A DNA stretch of 64,000 bases from Cesiribacteraceae bacterium YIM B00369. GTDB taxonomy: Bacteria > Bacteroidota > Bacteroidia > Cytophagales > Cyclobacteriaceae. Below, piece after piece: positions 1-8,785 of this stretch. The notes beneath the pieces are model-generated. The model worked only from the letters and a program-made list of their open reading frames with translations, did not search any database and was not told the DNA's origin. Where the stretch lies: the NCBI GenBank assembly GCA_017948555.1, contig JAFMYY010000011.1, positions 62,001-126,000 on the forward strand, written 5' to 3'. The translations under genes were made by a program, and so were the position numbers. How positions within the stretch are numbered: position 1 is the stretch's first letter; the number at the start of each line of letters is the position of its first letter.

Positions 1-1
1 G

Positions 2-856
2 CAGGTTCTGCAGTTTGGTAATAATGCCTATGGCAAACCGGCTGCGGCCCTTAATATTCTTCGTGAAACGGTAATGGGGCGTGAGCTGTTCGATTTTGCC
101 TTCAAAACCTATGCGCAGCGCTGGGCTTTTAAGCATCCTACACCGGAAGACTTCTTCCGCACTATGGAAGATGCCTCTGCCGTAGACCTTGACTGGTACT
201 GGAAAGGATGGTTTTATACTACCGACCACGTGGACATTGCCCTGGAGGATGTGAAATACCTCCGCATGAATACGCAGGACCCGAAAGTGGAAAAAGCAAT
301 GGCCCGTGAGCTGGCTGAGCGGGAAGCTAACCATATTGCCCGTACCAGAAACCAACAGGCTGTGCCTCAGACAGCGGTGGAATCAAATTCAGCGCTTAAA
401 GATTTCTATAACAGCTACGATGAATTTGCGGTAACCAAAGAAGATCAGAAGGCTTACCGGGAGTACCTTAACTCCCTGAGCAAAGAGGAGCGGGACTTGC
501 TGAATGCCGGCTATCATTTTTACCAGCTGACATTGCGGAATAAGGGTGGTTTGGTTATGCCTGTAATTATTCAGTGGAATTACCAGGACGGCACCTCCGA
601 AATACAGCGGATTCCTGCCGAAATATGGCGCCTTAATGAAAATAAGGTAACTAAAGCATTTACTAAGAAAAAGCTGGTGGAGAGTATTGTTATCGATCCC
701 CTGCGCGAAACTGCTGATACGGATGAATCGAATAACTATTGGCCGGAAAATATCCAGCCAAGCCGGTTCGACCTGTTCAAGGAAAAGCAGGGAGCTCCCC
801 GTGGAACATCGCCTGCCAATAACCCTATGCAGCAATCACGGAGCAGAAGGAATTAA
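2..856 (+). CDS. M1 family metallopeptidase, C-terminal part (5' end cut by the window)
   Basis: This frame is open from base 2, so the start lies outside the window; 284 residues are visible. It matches the C-terminal region of Bacteroidota M1 (gluzincin) aminopeptidases: a helical stretch ending in the hallmark [16 protein letters not shown], a low-conservation linker, and a final beta-rich part ([18 protein letters not shown]). The catalytic HExxH and GxMEN motifs must lie upstream and cannot be checked. There is no T9SS sorting domain at the C-terminus, which is polar (Q/S/R-rich), so the enzyme is more likely periplasmic. A strong hairpin terminator follows 30 bases after the stop. Family call is confident; substrate is unknown. 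Confidence 0.85.
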   Translation, partial: QVLQFGNNAYGKPAAALNILRETVMGRELFDFAFKTYAQRWAFKHPTPEDFFRTMEDASAVDLDWYWKGWFYTTDHVDIALEDVKYLRMNTQDPKVEKAMARELAEREANHIARTRNQQAVPQTAVESNSALKDFYNSYDEFAVTKEDQKAYREYLNSLSKEERDLLNAGYHFYQLTLRNKGGLVMPVIIQWNYQDGTSEIQRIPAEIWRLNENKVTKAFTKKKLVESIVIDPLRETADTDESNNYWPENIQPSRFDLFKEKQGAPRGTSPANNPMQQSRSRRN

Positions 857-886
857 GCAGGCTGCTTTTTAAAGAATTATGAAGGA

Positions 887-918
887 CCCTCTGTAGCGGA
901 AGCTGCAGGGGGTTTTGC
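887..918 (+). terminator. Rho-independent terminator of the M1 peptidase gene
   Basis: An 11-bp stem (887-897 pairing with 902-912, two G-U wobbles) closes on a GGAA tetraloop and is followed by TTTTGCTTTT. It sits 30 bases after the peptidase stop codon. Confidence 0.8.
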
Positions 919-1000
919 TTTTAAGGGTAAAATGTTTTGTTATTTAGCGGATTATTGTAATATTAGGATAGTAAAATGATTTGTTTATCAACAATATTTT

Positions 1001-1357
1001 ATGAAAAAGGAATTTACAGATAAGGTGAAGGCCACGCTGCTGGTGCCACTTGTTCTTTCAATCATTCTGGCCCCATTCTCTATGTTAATTGGCTGGAACT
1101 TGCTGACTCTTATTGTTTTTTGGTTTGTCCTGATACCGGGGCTGGCAGTTTATCTGCCGGCAACGATTTCAAAAAGCAGGAATCATTTACCTGAATCAAT
1201 AGGGGGTCTGATATTCTTCTATGGAATGATGGTGTTTATGATTTATGACCATTATAAAACAGATTATTTCAAGGTTATGATCCTTAGCCTTGTAATAAAT
1301 CTGGTTTTAGTTGCTGCCATTTCTTTATTGAATAGCAGGGGAGTTGAAACCAAATAA
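1001..1357 (+). CDS. Small four-helix membrane protein, unknown function
   Basis: A 118-residue protein with about four hydrophobic segments (roughly residues 13-30, 33-52, 65-82 and 90-110), a basic N-terminus (MKKEFTDKVK) and a polar tail, so it is predicted to span the inner membrane four times. I do not recognise a family. It is preceded by an AT-rich stretch and followed 85 bases later by another small membrane protein on the same strand, possibly a related or co-transcribed gene. No catalytic motif is visible. Confidence 0.6.
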   Translation: MKKEFTDKVKATLLVPLVLSIILAPFSMLIGWNLLTLIVFWFVLIPGLAVYLPATISKSRNHLPESIGGLIFFYGMMVFMIYDHYKTDYFKVMILSLVINLVLVAAISLLNSRGVETK

Positions 1358-1442
1358 AAGAGGGAAGAGTGTGAGATGTGCCGTTAGCGTCTTTGGCTTG
1401 CATTAAGGGCTGCTGCCGGCTTAGTACTTAAAAATAAATTAC

Positions 1443-1640
1443 ATGAATAAATCCTATCGCTTTTTTAACAATCTGTTTTTAGCTACCGGTGCAATCTGGT
1501 TGCCTTCAGGTTTGTCAATTGTATGCTTTAATCTGCATTTCAGAGAGCAGGAAATAATGGTTACTTTGATTTTGCCTGTAGCGTATGCAATTGTGAAGAT
1601 TTTTGATGACAGAAAGGTGGAAAAGAATCCTCCTGCATAA
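1443..1640 (+). CDS. Very small hydrophobic protein, unknown function
   Basis: A 65-residue frame with two hydrophobic segments (about residues 8-28 and 38-53) and a charged tail (DDRKVEKNPPA). Its stop lies only 10 bases from the stop of the convergent DUF3891 gene. Size, hydrophobic pattern and position after another small membrane protein make it plausible, but nothing beyond that supports a function. Confidence 0.4.
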   Translation: MNKSYRFFNNLFLATGAIWLPSGLSIVCFNLHFREQEIMVTLILPVAYAIVKIFDDRKVEKNPPA

Positions 1641-1649
1641 GGATTTTTT

Positions 1650-2378
1650 TTACTCTTTTCTGAAAACCCACACCTTTTCCTCCACACCGGCACCCAGAAG
1701 AGCTTTGGCTAATTCGTTATCATTTTTAAACTGCAGCTGCTCCAGGGTGCGGGCTTCTGCCCAAACTTTAAATTCCTCTTCTTCAAAAGGCCAGGGATCC
1801 ACTCCTATGCTTTTATCTTTTCGCTGCCATATAAAGTTGGTGTTACCTTCTGTATCTTCATATACCTCCAGGCGGCGCTGGCCGGCAGGCAGCTGGTTCT
1901 TGCAAAGGATGAGGGAGCAGCGGTCGTTCCACTGGAGGATATTATAAGCTTTTTCAGCTTCGGTTTTGCTGATGTGAAGCGACTTTAACCAGCTTCGCTG
2001 AAGCTCCAGCTGGTCGTCCAGGAACTGATCTGTTTTTTTATTCTGTCCGCGCAATGGCTCATAAAGAAAGCTGGTGTGCATACTTATGAGGAGGGAAACA
2101 TAGCGGCTCTTGTATTTGGATACTTCCGTAACGCCACGTGCCTGTTCCAGCGAAAATCCTTTCAGTGTAAAGTCAATAGGCGCGCCGGTAGCGGTAAGGT
2201 GCCTTGAGTCGCCCCAGCCTTCCTGCCGGTTATCATGTTCGGAAATAGCTGAAAGCAGCTCAGCCCAGCGCTCCGGCCGTTGCTTTATTTGCCAGTGCTG
2301 TGCAATTTGCATTGCCAGCATTTCGTGGGCCCGCTGAAAAATTACTTCCCAGCCATTTATAAGCTGGTTTACAATCAT
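1650..2378 (-). CDS. DUF3891 family protein
   Basis: A 242-residue soluble protein resembling the DUF3891 family: N-terminal helical part with a conserved HDNRQEGW motif (about residues 48-55), a central YKSRYVSLLISMHTSF segment, then NDRCSLILCK and a C-terminal beta part ending in VWVFRKE. The His-Asp pairs recall HD-type metal sites, but no activity is established to my knowledge. Its start codon overlaps the stop of the upstream methyltransferase gene (ATGA, 2375-2378), so the two are translationally coupled in one operon. Confidence 0.75.
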   Translation of the reverse strand: MIVNQLINGWEVIFQRAHEMLAMQIAQHWQIKQRPERWAELLSAISEHDNRQEGWGDSRHLTATGAPIDFTLKGFSLEQARGVTEVSKYKSRYVSLLISMHTSFLYEPLRGQNKKTDQFLDDQLELQRSWLKSLHISKTEAEKAYNILQWNDRCSLILCKNQLPAGQRRLEVYEDTEGNTNFIWQRKDKSIGVDPWPFEEEEFKVWAEARTLEQLQFKNDNELAKALLGAGVEEKVWVFRKE

Positions 2379-3007
2379 AGCGTTATGCTGTCCCCTTCAT
2401 TATGAAGCTGGCGGCGGATGGCCATCATTTTTATTATTTTAGCTTTTCCGCTATGGCCGGCTCCTTCCTCTAAGGTTACCTCTTCCTGCTGGAGCAGGTC
2501 AATCTGGAGGCCTTCAAAATCGTTAGTGAGTTCCTGTACCGTATAAAAGGAGGAAGTATCAGGCAGGCCACTGCTTTTCAGGTTTTGTTCATCCAGGGCA
2601 AAAGCAAATAAATAAAGGTTGCCGCCATCGGGTTTGAGGCATTCTGTAATTCTTTGGTGAAAAAGCCTGCGATCTTCAGGCGGGAGCTGCATGAACATAA
2701 TAGCAACCACATCATAATAATCTTTTTTGCAGTTGAAATTCCGGGCATCCTGCAGGCTGTAATGCAGGTCAATGCCTTCATCCTGAGCAAACCGAAGAGC
2801 TTTTTCGCGGGCTGCAGAGCTGATGTCAAATGCATCGACCTCCCAGCCTGCTTCAGCAGCATACACAGCATTCCTGCCTTCGCCGGCGCCGGGAAGTAAA
2901 ATTTTACCAGGCGGAAGGCTGTCAATAAATGTCCGGAAAAATTCGTTCGGTTCCTTTCCGAAGAGGTGCTCCTCATTTTTGTATTGTTGATCCCAGAAAT
3001 CCTTCAT
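2375..3007 (-). CDS. Class I SAM-dependent methyltransferase
   Basis: A 210-residue protein beginning MKDFWDQQYK, with a glycine-rich SAM-binding motif I (LLPGAGEGRNAVYAA, about residues 34-48), an acidic residue ending the second strand (VDAFDIS), and a later LPPEDRRLF helix. The layout resembles TehB/thiopurine-type small-molecule methyltransferases; the substrate is unknown. The reading frame stays open upstream to 3154, but those 49 residues are unlike the family and the ATG at 3007 fits the usual N-terminus, so that start was chosen. Forms an ATGA-overlapping operon with the DUF3891 gene. Confidence 0.8.
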   Translation of the reverse strand: MKDFWDQQYKNEEHLFGKEPNEFFRTFIDSLPPGKILLPGAGEGRNAVYAAEAGWEVDAFDISSAAREKALRFAQDEGIDLHYSLQDARNFNCKKDYYDVVAIMFMQLPPEDRRLFHQRITECLKPDGGNLYLFAFALDEQNLKSSGLPDTSSFYTVQELTNDFEGLQIDLLQQEEVTLEEGAGHSGKAKIIKMMAIRRQLHNEGDSITL

Positions 3008-3304
3008 TGCTAACCTTTTTACTTTAAATAATTTAATAAATAAGCTAAACTGTCCGGCGAATGTTTCAGGAGAATAATATTGATTGCGGGAAAGTGTATG
3101 AGAAGAAATTAAAAAATGTAGTAACATAAATTTAAACCCGGTCTGGTGAACCAAAGGAATGCAGCTAAGTTATTTATCTTATTAATAACTGTAAATAATT
3201 TAGTAGTCAGGCTTTTACAGGAAATTCATGAAATGTTTCCGGCTGATGCCTGAGAAGAGGAGGAGAAAGAGTTGCTCATTCCCTGAAAGTCAAAAAAAAG
3301 GTGT

Positions 3305-3961
3305 ATGAAGATTAAAGTAGTGATTGCAGATGACCAGGAAATTGTGCGGGAGGGACTTAAGGCGATGTTGCATGAGGAGCCTTGGATTGAGGTGGTTGGA
3401 GAGGCCGGTGACGGAGAAGAGGTGTTGTCTTTCCTGGAAAGGTATGATGCAGATCTTGTATTACTCGATATTGGTATGCCCCGCATGGATGGAATTGCCT
3501 GTTCGGCAAACATTCGTAAATACTGGCCGCAAACACAAATCCTGATCATATCCATGCACCAGTCGGAGCAGTATGTAATTGATGCTTTCAGGGCGGGCGC
3601 AAACGGATATATCAGTAAAGATTCCTGTAAAACAGAAATCGTTAGTGCAATCCGTGCCCTGGCAGATGGGAACAGCTATTTTACCAAAGATGTGTCGCAA
3701 AAGCTGTGGAACCACCTGAACAGGCCGCCTCAGGATAGAAAAGCTGCATCCGGCTTTTCCGGTGAGCCGGTGCTTACTCCAAGGGAAGCAGAGGTGTTGG
3801 AACTTATTGCAGATGAATACACCAACCAGGAAATTGCCGACCGGCTGTTTATCAGTCCGCATACTGTAGTAACCCACCGGCGGAATTTGCTCCAGAAATT
3901 AAATGCAAAAAATACTGCAGGGCTGGTGCATCAGGCCTCCCGCTATGGTCTTCTCCATTAA
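3305..3961 (+). CDS. NarL/FixJ-type response regulator
   Basis: A 218-residue two-domain regulator. The N-terminal receiver has the acidic pair (DD, residues 9-10), the phosphoacceptor D55 in LVLLDIGMPRMDG, and the conserved K105 in GYISKDS. The C-terminal LuxR-type helix-turn-helix starts near residue 150 (LTPREAEVLELIADEYTNQEIA, then SPHTVVTHRRNLLQKL). It should be phosphorylated by a histidine kinase and bind DNA as a dimer. No kinase is adjacent, so it is an orphan here; the two unpaired kinases at 48.8-52.4 kb are possible but unproven partners. Confidence 0.92.
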   Translation: MKIKVVIADDQEIVREGLKAMLHEEPWIEVVGEAGDGEEVLSFLERYDADLVLLDIGMPRMDGIACSANIRKYWPQTQILIISMHQSEQYVIDAFRAGANGYISKDSCKTEIVSAIRALADGNSYFTKDVSQKLWNHLNRPPQDRKAASGFSGEPVLTPREAEVLELIADEYTNQEIADRLFISPHTVVTHRRNLLQKLNAKNTAGLVHQASRYGLLH

Positions 3962-4478
3962 GGGTACCTCTTTTTAGCGTATATCTTTAATTGTCTTCAG
4001 ATTTTTTTAGCGGAATATTCAGTAATTATTCAGCCATCCCTTCCCGGGCTTCCGGAGGCTGCAGTGGTTTTCATTTCAATCCCATTATGCGCTCACTGCG
4101 ATAAACTGTTCCCGAAAAGTAATTGCATTATTAGTTACCTTTTTAACTGCATCCGGGCTTAAGCTTCGGGTGGTTTTCTTCATTTCCGGATCAGCCCGTT
4201 CCGGTGGCTGTTATTTGCCTTTAGTGTTGAACAGCTGACTGCTTCCGTGTTATTGTTTTGCATTTTTGTAATATATCTACCGTTAGTGTATAGGTTGATG
4301 TAGTTGCGTCTTATACGGGTTTTGAATCGTAAGGTTTTATTAATCAGTGATATTAGGCAAATATCCCCCCATTGTGGGATATTGGAATATCCCTTATTAA
4401 GGTCTTACGAAAACAGGACTTTAGTTGTACCTTGAGCATCTGTGAAAATTAATTTTTTAGACCTTAAAATTTTTTAAA
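3962..4478. other. 517-base non-coding region upstream of the 838-residue repeat protein
   Basis: I find no gene here. The last 120 bases hold three copies of the half-site ATATCCC/GGGATAT (separate entry). The rest has no strong hairpin, promoter match or repeat that I can defend. Its length suggests a long regulatory region or leader for the downstream gene. Confidence 0.5.
4361..4393 (+). promoter_or_regulatory. Three GGGATAT/ATATCCC half-sites, candidate operator
   Basis: ATATCCC lies at 4361-4367, GGGATATT at 4376-4383 and AATATCCC at 4386-4393. The last two form a perfect 8-bp inverted repeat around a 2-base centre; the first pairs with the second as a wider inverted repeat. The cluster sits about 90-120 bases before the start of the repeat-protein gene, a position suitable for a dimeric regulator. 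No known regulator is recognised. Confidence 0.45.
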
Positions 4479-6995
4479 ATGGCTATACAAGATAAAAATC
4501 AGGAATCTGCCGGAAAGGATGATGATAAGATTAAAAATAATCTGTCATCCGGAACTGGTGCAGAGAATAAAAAACCGGAAAATAAAGATGATAAAGATAA
4601 AACGGTAAGTGCTGCGTCTTCTTCAGATGTAAAAAATACTGCCGATAATAAAAAGGAGGAAAGTACTTCCTCAGCTGCTAAAAAACAGGATGAGAAAAAA
4701 GGCAGTAAAACAAAATCCTCCGGGAGTAAAAGCAATGAAATAAAAGCTTCCGGAAAAAAAGAGGATAAAGCACAGTCCTCAACTGCTCAGAACCAGGATT
4801 CTGAAAAAAGCAGTGAAGGAAATTACGGAAGCCAGTCCCGTGATTTTTCCCAGCCGGGAAACGGTAACTGGCAGAATGAGGCGCGCCGGTTTGGCTCAAG
4901 AGAAGGAGGTTACTCACAGGGAGGGTATAACCAGATAGGCAACCAATGGGATACCTATGGAGGTGGTCCTCAGCCTTATGCAGGATACAGCCAGCAGGGA
5001 GGTTACGGGCAGAATGAAGGCCGTGAAGGTTTCCGCAACTCCGGTACAAACCAGCCTCAGCAGACTTATGGCGGGGGCAGCCAGTATCCTTATGGAGGAA
5101 ACTTTGGCGAAAGAGATCCGCAGGGGAACCCTGATGAAGGTAATAAGGGGCCTCATCACGAGAACTTCGGGAGAATGAGCAGTAACCAGCCTGATTATGG
5201 CGGAAACAGCCAATACCCTTACGGAGGGAATTATGGAGAAAGAAGCCCGCAGGGTGGTTTTATTGGTCAGGATCAAAAAGGCCCGGATCATCGTGATTTC
5301 CGTCAGCAGGGTAACCGGGAATCGAATTATGGTGGAGGCAGTCAATACCCCTACGGAGGTAATTTTGGTGAAAGAGCTCCTGAGGGTGGTGTAAATCAAC
5401 ACCAGAAAGGCCCTGACCATGGAAGCTGGCAGGCAGGAAACCGGGAAGCGAATTATGGCGGGGGCAGCCAGTATCCTTATGGTGGTAATTTTGGCGAAAG
5501 AGCCTCGGAGGGCGGTATAAACCAGGGACAAAAAAGCCCTGATCATCAGAATTTTCAGCAGTGGGGAAATCAACAGGGGTCTGCTCAGCAGACTAACAAC
5601 CAATACCCATACAGCGGAAACTATGGTGCAGGACCACAAACGGGATATGCTCCCCGCTATGGTTCCGAACGCCAGGAGGTGGATTCAGGAGGCCTGGCCC
5701 AAAGCAGGGGGCATAACCAGCCACTGGAACATACCCACGAAGCCTGGAATGCGCGTAATTTCCAGCAGCCTACCCCTGGTTATCAAACCAAACAGTACCA
5801 GGACCAGACTCCGGGCTGGGTTTACAATGAGCAGAGCAGAAATACCGGCCAGACAACTGGTAATGACCAGGGTCAGTCCGGAACACAGGATAATTTTTCA
5901 AATTCAAATCAATTTTTTAATCAAAATCAAAGTAACATGAGATCAGACGAAAGAAGCTTTGGAAGAAATCAAAATGAATCAGATTACCGGAACGAGGATT
6001 TCGACAGAGATAGAAACAGAGACAGGAACAGAGAAGGTGACATGCGGTATAGCTATGGCACAGGTATGACTGGAATGAGCGAAACTAACTACGACAGGGA
6101 TTATAACCGTAGTTACGATCGTGATCGTGATTATGACCGCAATACCTCCGGTAGCTATAGCAGCTCTGACCGTGACATGGGATACAGAGTATATGGAGAT
6201 ACCGGTTCCGGAAACCGCGATAACGACGACAGAAGCTATATACAGAGAGGAGGAAGTAATTATAACCAGGACTTCGATTATGAGCGCCGTGAAGATCAGG
6301 ATTTTTCAGGCAGAGGCCAGGGAGACAGCAGTTTCCGTAGCAGCTCTTATGGAAGCGACCGTGGTTATGGCCGTGGTATGGGGGAACGCTATGGTATGTG
6401 GGATGCAGATACCGGTAACTCCAGAGGAAACCACAGTATGAGCGGTGGCGGATATGGCAGCAGCCGTAATTACCGTGGAGACCGCAATTACAGCGGTGAG
6501 CGTAACTATGGTGGAAATTCAACCCCATTTGGATCAGGGTCAGGAAATGATTTCAACCGCGACAGGGACTTTGACAGAGACCGTGACTATGACAGAAACA
6601 GAGGATTCGACAGAAACCGCGATTTTGACAGAGACCGTGATTTCGGAAGCGACAGGGATTATGGCAGTGTAAGCCGTGACTATGACCAGGATCGTTTCCG
6701 CGGCGGAATGAGCGGCAGAGGATCGGATTATGGCAGCAGCATGGACGATAATACCCGTTTCGGATCAGACCGCAACTACCAGGATCGTAACAGCTACTAC
6801 GATAACAGAGATCGCGACCGCAACCGTGGACGGGGAAACTCTAACCGTGACCGTGATGAAGACCGTGGATTTTTAGATCGTGCCGGTGATACTGTGCGCT
6901 CATGGTTCAGTGATGAAGACGACCGTAACAGAGACCGCAACCGTGGTGGTAACTGGGGGCGTGGTTCCTCTGATTGGGATCGCGACCGTTACTAA
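4479..6995 (+). CDS. Large intrinsically disordered repeat protein with SWFGD-like C-terminus
   Basis: An 838-residue protein with no signal peptide or membrane segment. Residues 1-110 are Lys/Asp/Ser-rich. Residues about 191-395 hold five tandem units of 42-45 residues, each built on NQ/NRE..YGGGSQYPYGGNFGER..GG..QKGPDH (unit starts at 5049, 5184, 5313, 5439 and 5568; the fifth is degenerate). Residues about 480-795 are Arg/Asp/Asn/Tyr-rich (RDRD, DRNRD). The last 42 residues, GFLDRAGDTVRSWFSDEDD and onward, resemble the SWFGD motif of stress-associated bacterial proteins. Composition suggests a cytosolic condensate-forming or desiccation/osmotic protectant; that is inference. A strong terminator follows. 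Confidence 0.75.
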   Translation: MAIQDKNQESAGKDDDKIKNNLSSGTGAENKKPENKDDKDKTVSAASSSDVKNTADNKKEESTSSAAKKQDEKKGSKTKSSGSKSNEIKASGKKEDKAQSSTAQNQDSEKSSEGNYGSQSRDFSQPGNGNWQNEARRFGSREGGYSQGGYNQIGNQWDTYGGGPQPYAGYSQQGGYGQNEGREGFRNSGTNQPQQTYGGGSQYPYGGNFGERDPQGNPDEGNKGPHHENFGRMSSNQPDYGGNSQYPYGGNYGERSPQGGFIGQDQKGPDHRDFRQQGNRESNYGGGSQYPYGGNFGERAPEGGVNQHQKGPDHGSWQAGNREANYGGGSQYPYGGNFGERASEGGINQGQKSPDHQNFQQWGNQQGSAQQTNNQYPYSGNYGAGPQTGYAPRYGSERQEVDSGGLAQSRGHNQPLEHTHEAWNARNFQQPTPGYQTKQYQDQTPGWVYNEQSRNTGQTTGNDQGQSGTQDNFSNSNQFFNQNQSNMRSDERSFGRNQNESDYRNEDFDRDRNRDRNREGDMRYSYGTGMTGMSETNYDRDYNRSYDRDRDYDRNTSGSYSSSDRDMGYRVYGDTGSGNRDNDDRSYIQRGGSNYNQDFDYERREDQDFSGRGQGDSSFRSSSYGSDRGYGRGMGERYGMWDADTGNSRGNHSMSGGGYGSSRNYRGDRNYSGERNYGGNSTPFGSGSGNDFNRDRDFDRDRDYDRNRGFDRNRDFDRDRDFGSDRDYGSVSRDYDQDRFRGGMSGRGSDYGSSMDDNTRFGSDRNYQDRNSYYDNRDRDRNRGRGNSNRDRDEDRGFLDRAGDTVRSWFSDEDDRNRDRNRGGNWGRGSSDWDRDRY
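5049..5660 (+). repeat. Tandem in-frame repeat, 126-135 bp units (four clear, one degenerate)
   Basis: Units begin at 5049, 5184, 5313, 5439 and 5568, giving lengths of 135, 129, 126 and 129 bp. Every unit encodes an invariant SQYPYGGN(F/Y)GER core followed by QKGPDH-type sequence; the fifth keeps only NQYPYSGNYG. Differences between units are largely synonymous or conservative, suggesting old duplications held by selection on the protein. Confidence 0.85.
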
Positions 6996-7032
6996 GAGCT
7001 GTTTTTCTCAAAAGTAAAATGATATAAGAAAG

Positions 7033-7062
7033 GACCAGCCGGAACGGGCTGGTCTTTTTTTT
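7033..7062 (+). terminator. Rho-independent terminator of the repeat-protein gene
   Basis: A perfect 8-bp GC-rich stem GACCAGCC (7033-7040) / GGCTGGTC (7047-7054) with a 6-base loop is followed directly by eight T residues. Confidence 0.9.
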
Positions 7063-7568
7063 GCTTAAGGTTTTCCGTTGATGAAGATAAAATTCAGGTG
7101 GTTAATTAATAGCCTTGTGCCGGATAACATATATGCGCATAATCAGAAATAATATGATAAAATTTATAATTTGTTTTATTTGAGAGGGTTAGCAAAATAA
7201 ACTTACTACAGTGGTAATTATTCTGCTTTTTAATGGAGATAAGTCCTCTCTTAAGATGAATTCCTGTTTTTAATACTTAAGCAGTTGTCGGTTATGATTG
7301 ATTTTTTTTACCAATAAAATAATACCTATGAAAACCACTTTATTAACAGCGGCAGTCCGGTACATTTTTGCAGGCCGGAATTGTGCAGCAGGGAAACAGG
7401 CTTTCTGCCACAGTTATCCAGGAGTAAAGAGGAATATTTGATGGTGCTCTCCTGCCTTCCGGAGCAGGTTATTCTGTGGGGTAGAATAAAAGGGGGGGCA
7501 TGAAAACAAGCTGCCTGGCGGTGCGTATAAAATACTTGTAATCAAATTAATAAATAAATATTAATGCT
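7063..7568. other. 506-base region with no convincing gene
   Basis: AT-rich sequence after the terminator. A 37-codon frame (7328-7441, starting MKTTLLTAAVRY) has no support beyond an ATG. The 3' end carries the possible ECF-type promoter of the next small gene. Confidence 0.4.
7501..7530 (+). promoter_or_regulatory. Possible ECF-type promoter of the 71-residue gene
   Basis: TGAAAAC (7501-7507), a 16-base spacer and CGTATAA (7524-7530) resemble an extracytoplasmic-function sigma promoter, 39 bases before the start codon. Nearly the same arrangement precedes both SPW-repeat genes (12118-12147 and 13489-13518). Confidence 0.4.
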
Positions 7569-7784
7569 ATGCCAAACGACAGATTGCCTCAACATAAAAA
7601 AAGATTAGCTACAAACAGCCAGGGAGAGCAAAATGTACCTGCACCCGCTGCAAGGCCGGCGCCCGGCGCAACGAATGCAGGTGATAATAGCCCCCGGCAG
7701 AAGCGTAATACAACTCCTGCCGGTGCAAGTGAAGAAGAAATCTCTGGTGAGGCCGTAAATGGTGAAGAGAAAAACGAAAAATAA
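7569..7784 (+). CDS. Small disordered polar protein, unknown
   Basis: A 71-residue protein without hydrophobic segments: basic N-terminal part (MPNDRLPQHKKRL), an Ala/Pro/Asn-rich middle and an acidic tail (EEEISGEAVNGEEKNEK). Predicted to be fully disordered. It resembles in style, not in alignable sequence, the 96-residue protein at 11.2 kb. A candidate ECF-type promoter lies just upstream, and its stop is 20 bases from the convergent pfkB stop. A stress-protectant role is only a guess. Confidence 0.55.
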   Translation: MPNDRLPQHKKRLATNSQGEQNVPAPAARPAPGATNAGDNSPRQKRNTTPAGASEEEISGEAVNGEEKNEK

Positions 7785-7803
7785 TAAATGCTTTATTTAA
7801 GAA

Positions 7804-8757
7804 TTAACCGGTGGGAGCATCGGTTTTTTCTTTGCTCTTCAGCCACTGGTAAATTTCCTCCACATCTTCCCTGCGGCAAAGTTCCGTACCTGCCGTCATG
7901 GTGGCTGCGGTTCCTGCTGCTACTCCCCATTTAATAACATCGGTGAGTGCTTCTCCCCTGGAGAGAGAAAGCACAATGCCTGCAACCATACTATCTCCGG
8001 CGCCAACTGTGCTTTGCTGCTTAACAGTTGGTGGCACTACATATTCTATGGTGTCTTTAGTTGCCAGCATAGCTCCCCGTGCACCCATGGAAACTATCAG
8101 CATTTTAGCTCTTTCCAGGCTAATTACTTTTTTCGCAATTTCCTCCTGCTCCCTGGCCGATACATGCTCTTTACCGGCAAGCAGGCTAAGTTCATTAAGG
8201 TTAGGCTTCATCAGGCATACGCCCATTTCTGCTGCTTTGCGGAGGGCTTCGCCCGAGGTATCTATCACGCACTGGATGCCTCTTTCCTGCGCTATTTTAG
8301 CTATCCGTCCATAAAAGTCATCAGGGGCGCCGGGAGGAAGGCTGCCACTGGCAACCAGGAATTCCACATTATCAGGCAAATCTTCAATAACCTGCAGGCA
8401 CTGGTCAAGTTCTTCCTTGCTTACATCGGCTCCGGGCATTCCAAAGCGATATTGCTTATTGGCAGAGGTTTCCATAACCATAAAGTTTTCGCGGGTATTT
8501 TGCTTACCACGAATTACCTGTTGCTGAATACCTTCTTCCTCAAGCAATTCCTCCATTTTTTGTCCGGAGGGGCCGCCGGCAAGGTAAATAGCTAAAGATT
8601 CTCCCCCCATAATTTTTATGGCGCGCGAAACATTTATGCCTCCGCCTCCGGGCTCGTAAACAGGAGTGTCGCAGCGAAGCTTTTCCTCGGGAATGAGTTG
8701 CTTAACATTGGCGCTCTTATCAAGTGCCGGGTTAAGGGTAAGGGTTACTATTTTCAT
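7804..8757 (-). CDS. pfkB: 6-phosphofructokinase II (PfkB family)
   Basis: A 317-residue ribokinase-fold sugar kinase. It follows Escherichia coli PfkB closely along its whole length: YTLTLxPxLD-like N-terminus (TLTLNPALD), EKLRC, VYEPGGGGINVSRA (residues 34-47), YRFGMPGA, SGSLPPG, DTSGEAL, and the ATP/anion-hole motif STVGAGDSMVAG with catalytic base D255. It should phosphorylate fructose 6-phosphate in glycolysis in the cytosol; tagatose 6-phosphate or fructose 1-phosphate are alternatives in this family. It lies 28 bases downstream of otsB on the same strand, so the two probably form an operon. Confidence 0.88.
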   Translation of the reverse strand: MKIVTLTLNPALDKSANVKQLIPEEKLRCDTPVYEPGGGGINVSRAIKIMGGESLAIYLAGGPSGQKMEELLEEEGIQQQVIRGKQNTRENFMVMETSANKQYRFGMPGADVSKEELDQCLQVIEDLPDNVEFLVASGSLPPGAPDDFYGRIAKIAQERGIQCVIDTSGEALRKAAEMGVCLMKPNLNELSLLAGKEHVSAREQEEIAKKVISLERAKMLIVSMGARGAMLATKDTIEYVVPPTVKQQSTVGAGDSMVAGIVLSLSRGEALTDVIKWGVAAGTAATMTAGTELCRREDVEEIYQWLKSKEKTDAPTG

Positions 8758-8785
8758 AAATTAAAAAATCTTACTGAATAAATTT

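Noticed and set aside
5049-5660. CRISPR-like repeat array
   Set aside because: The units are in-frame protein repeats of 126-135 bp without unique spacers.
6000-6990. Minus-strand frames rich in His/Tyr/Cys opposite the RD-rich region
   Set aside because: They are the antisense reading of repetitive Arg-Asp codons and have no independent support.
7328-7441. 37-codon frame in the region after the repeat-protein terminator
   Set aside because: Only an ATG supports it; the peptide has no coherent composition.
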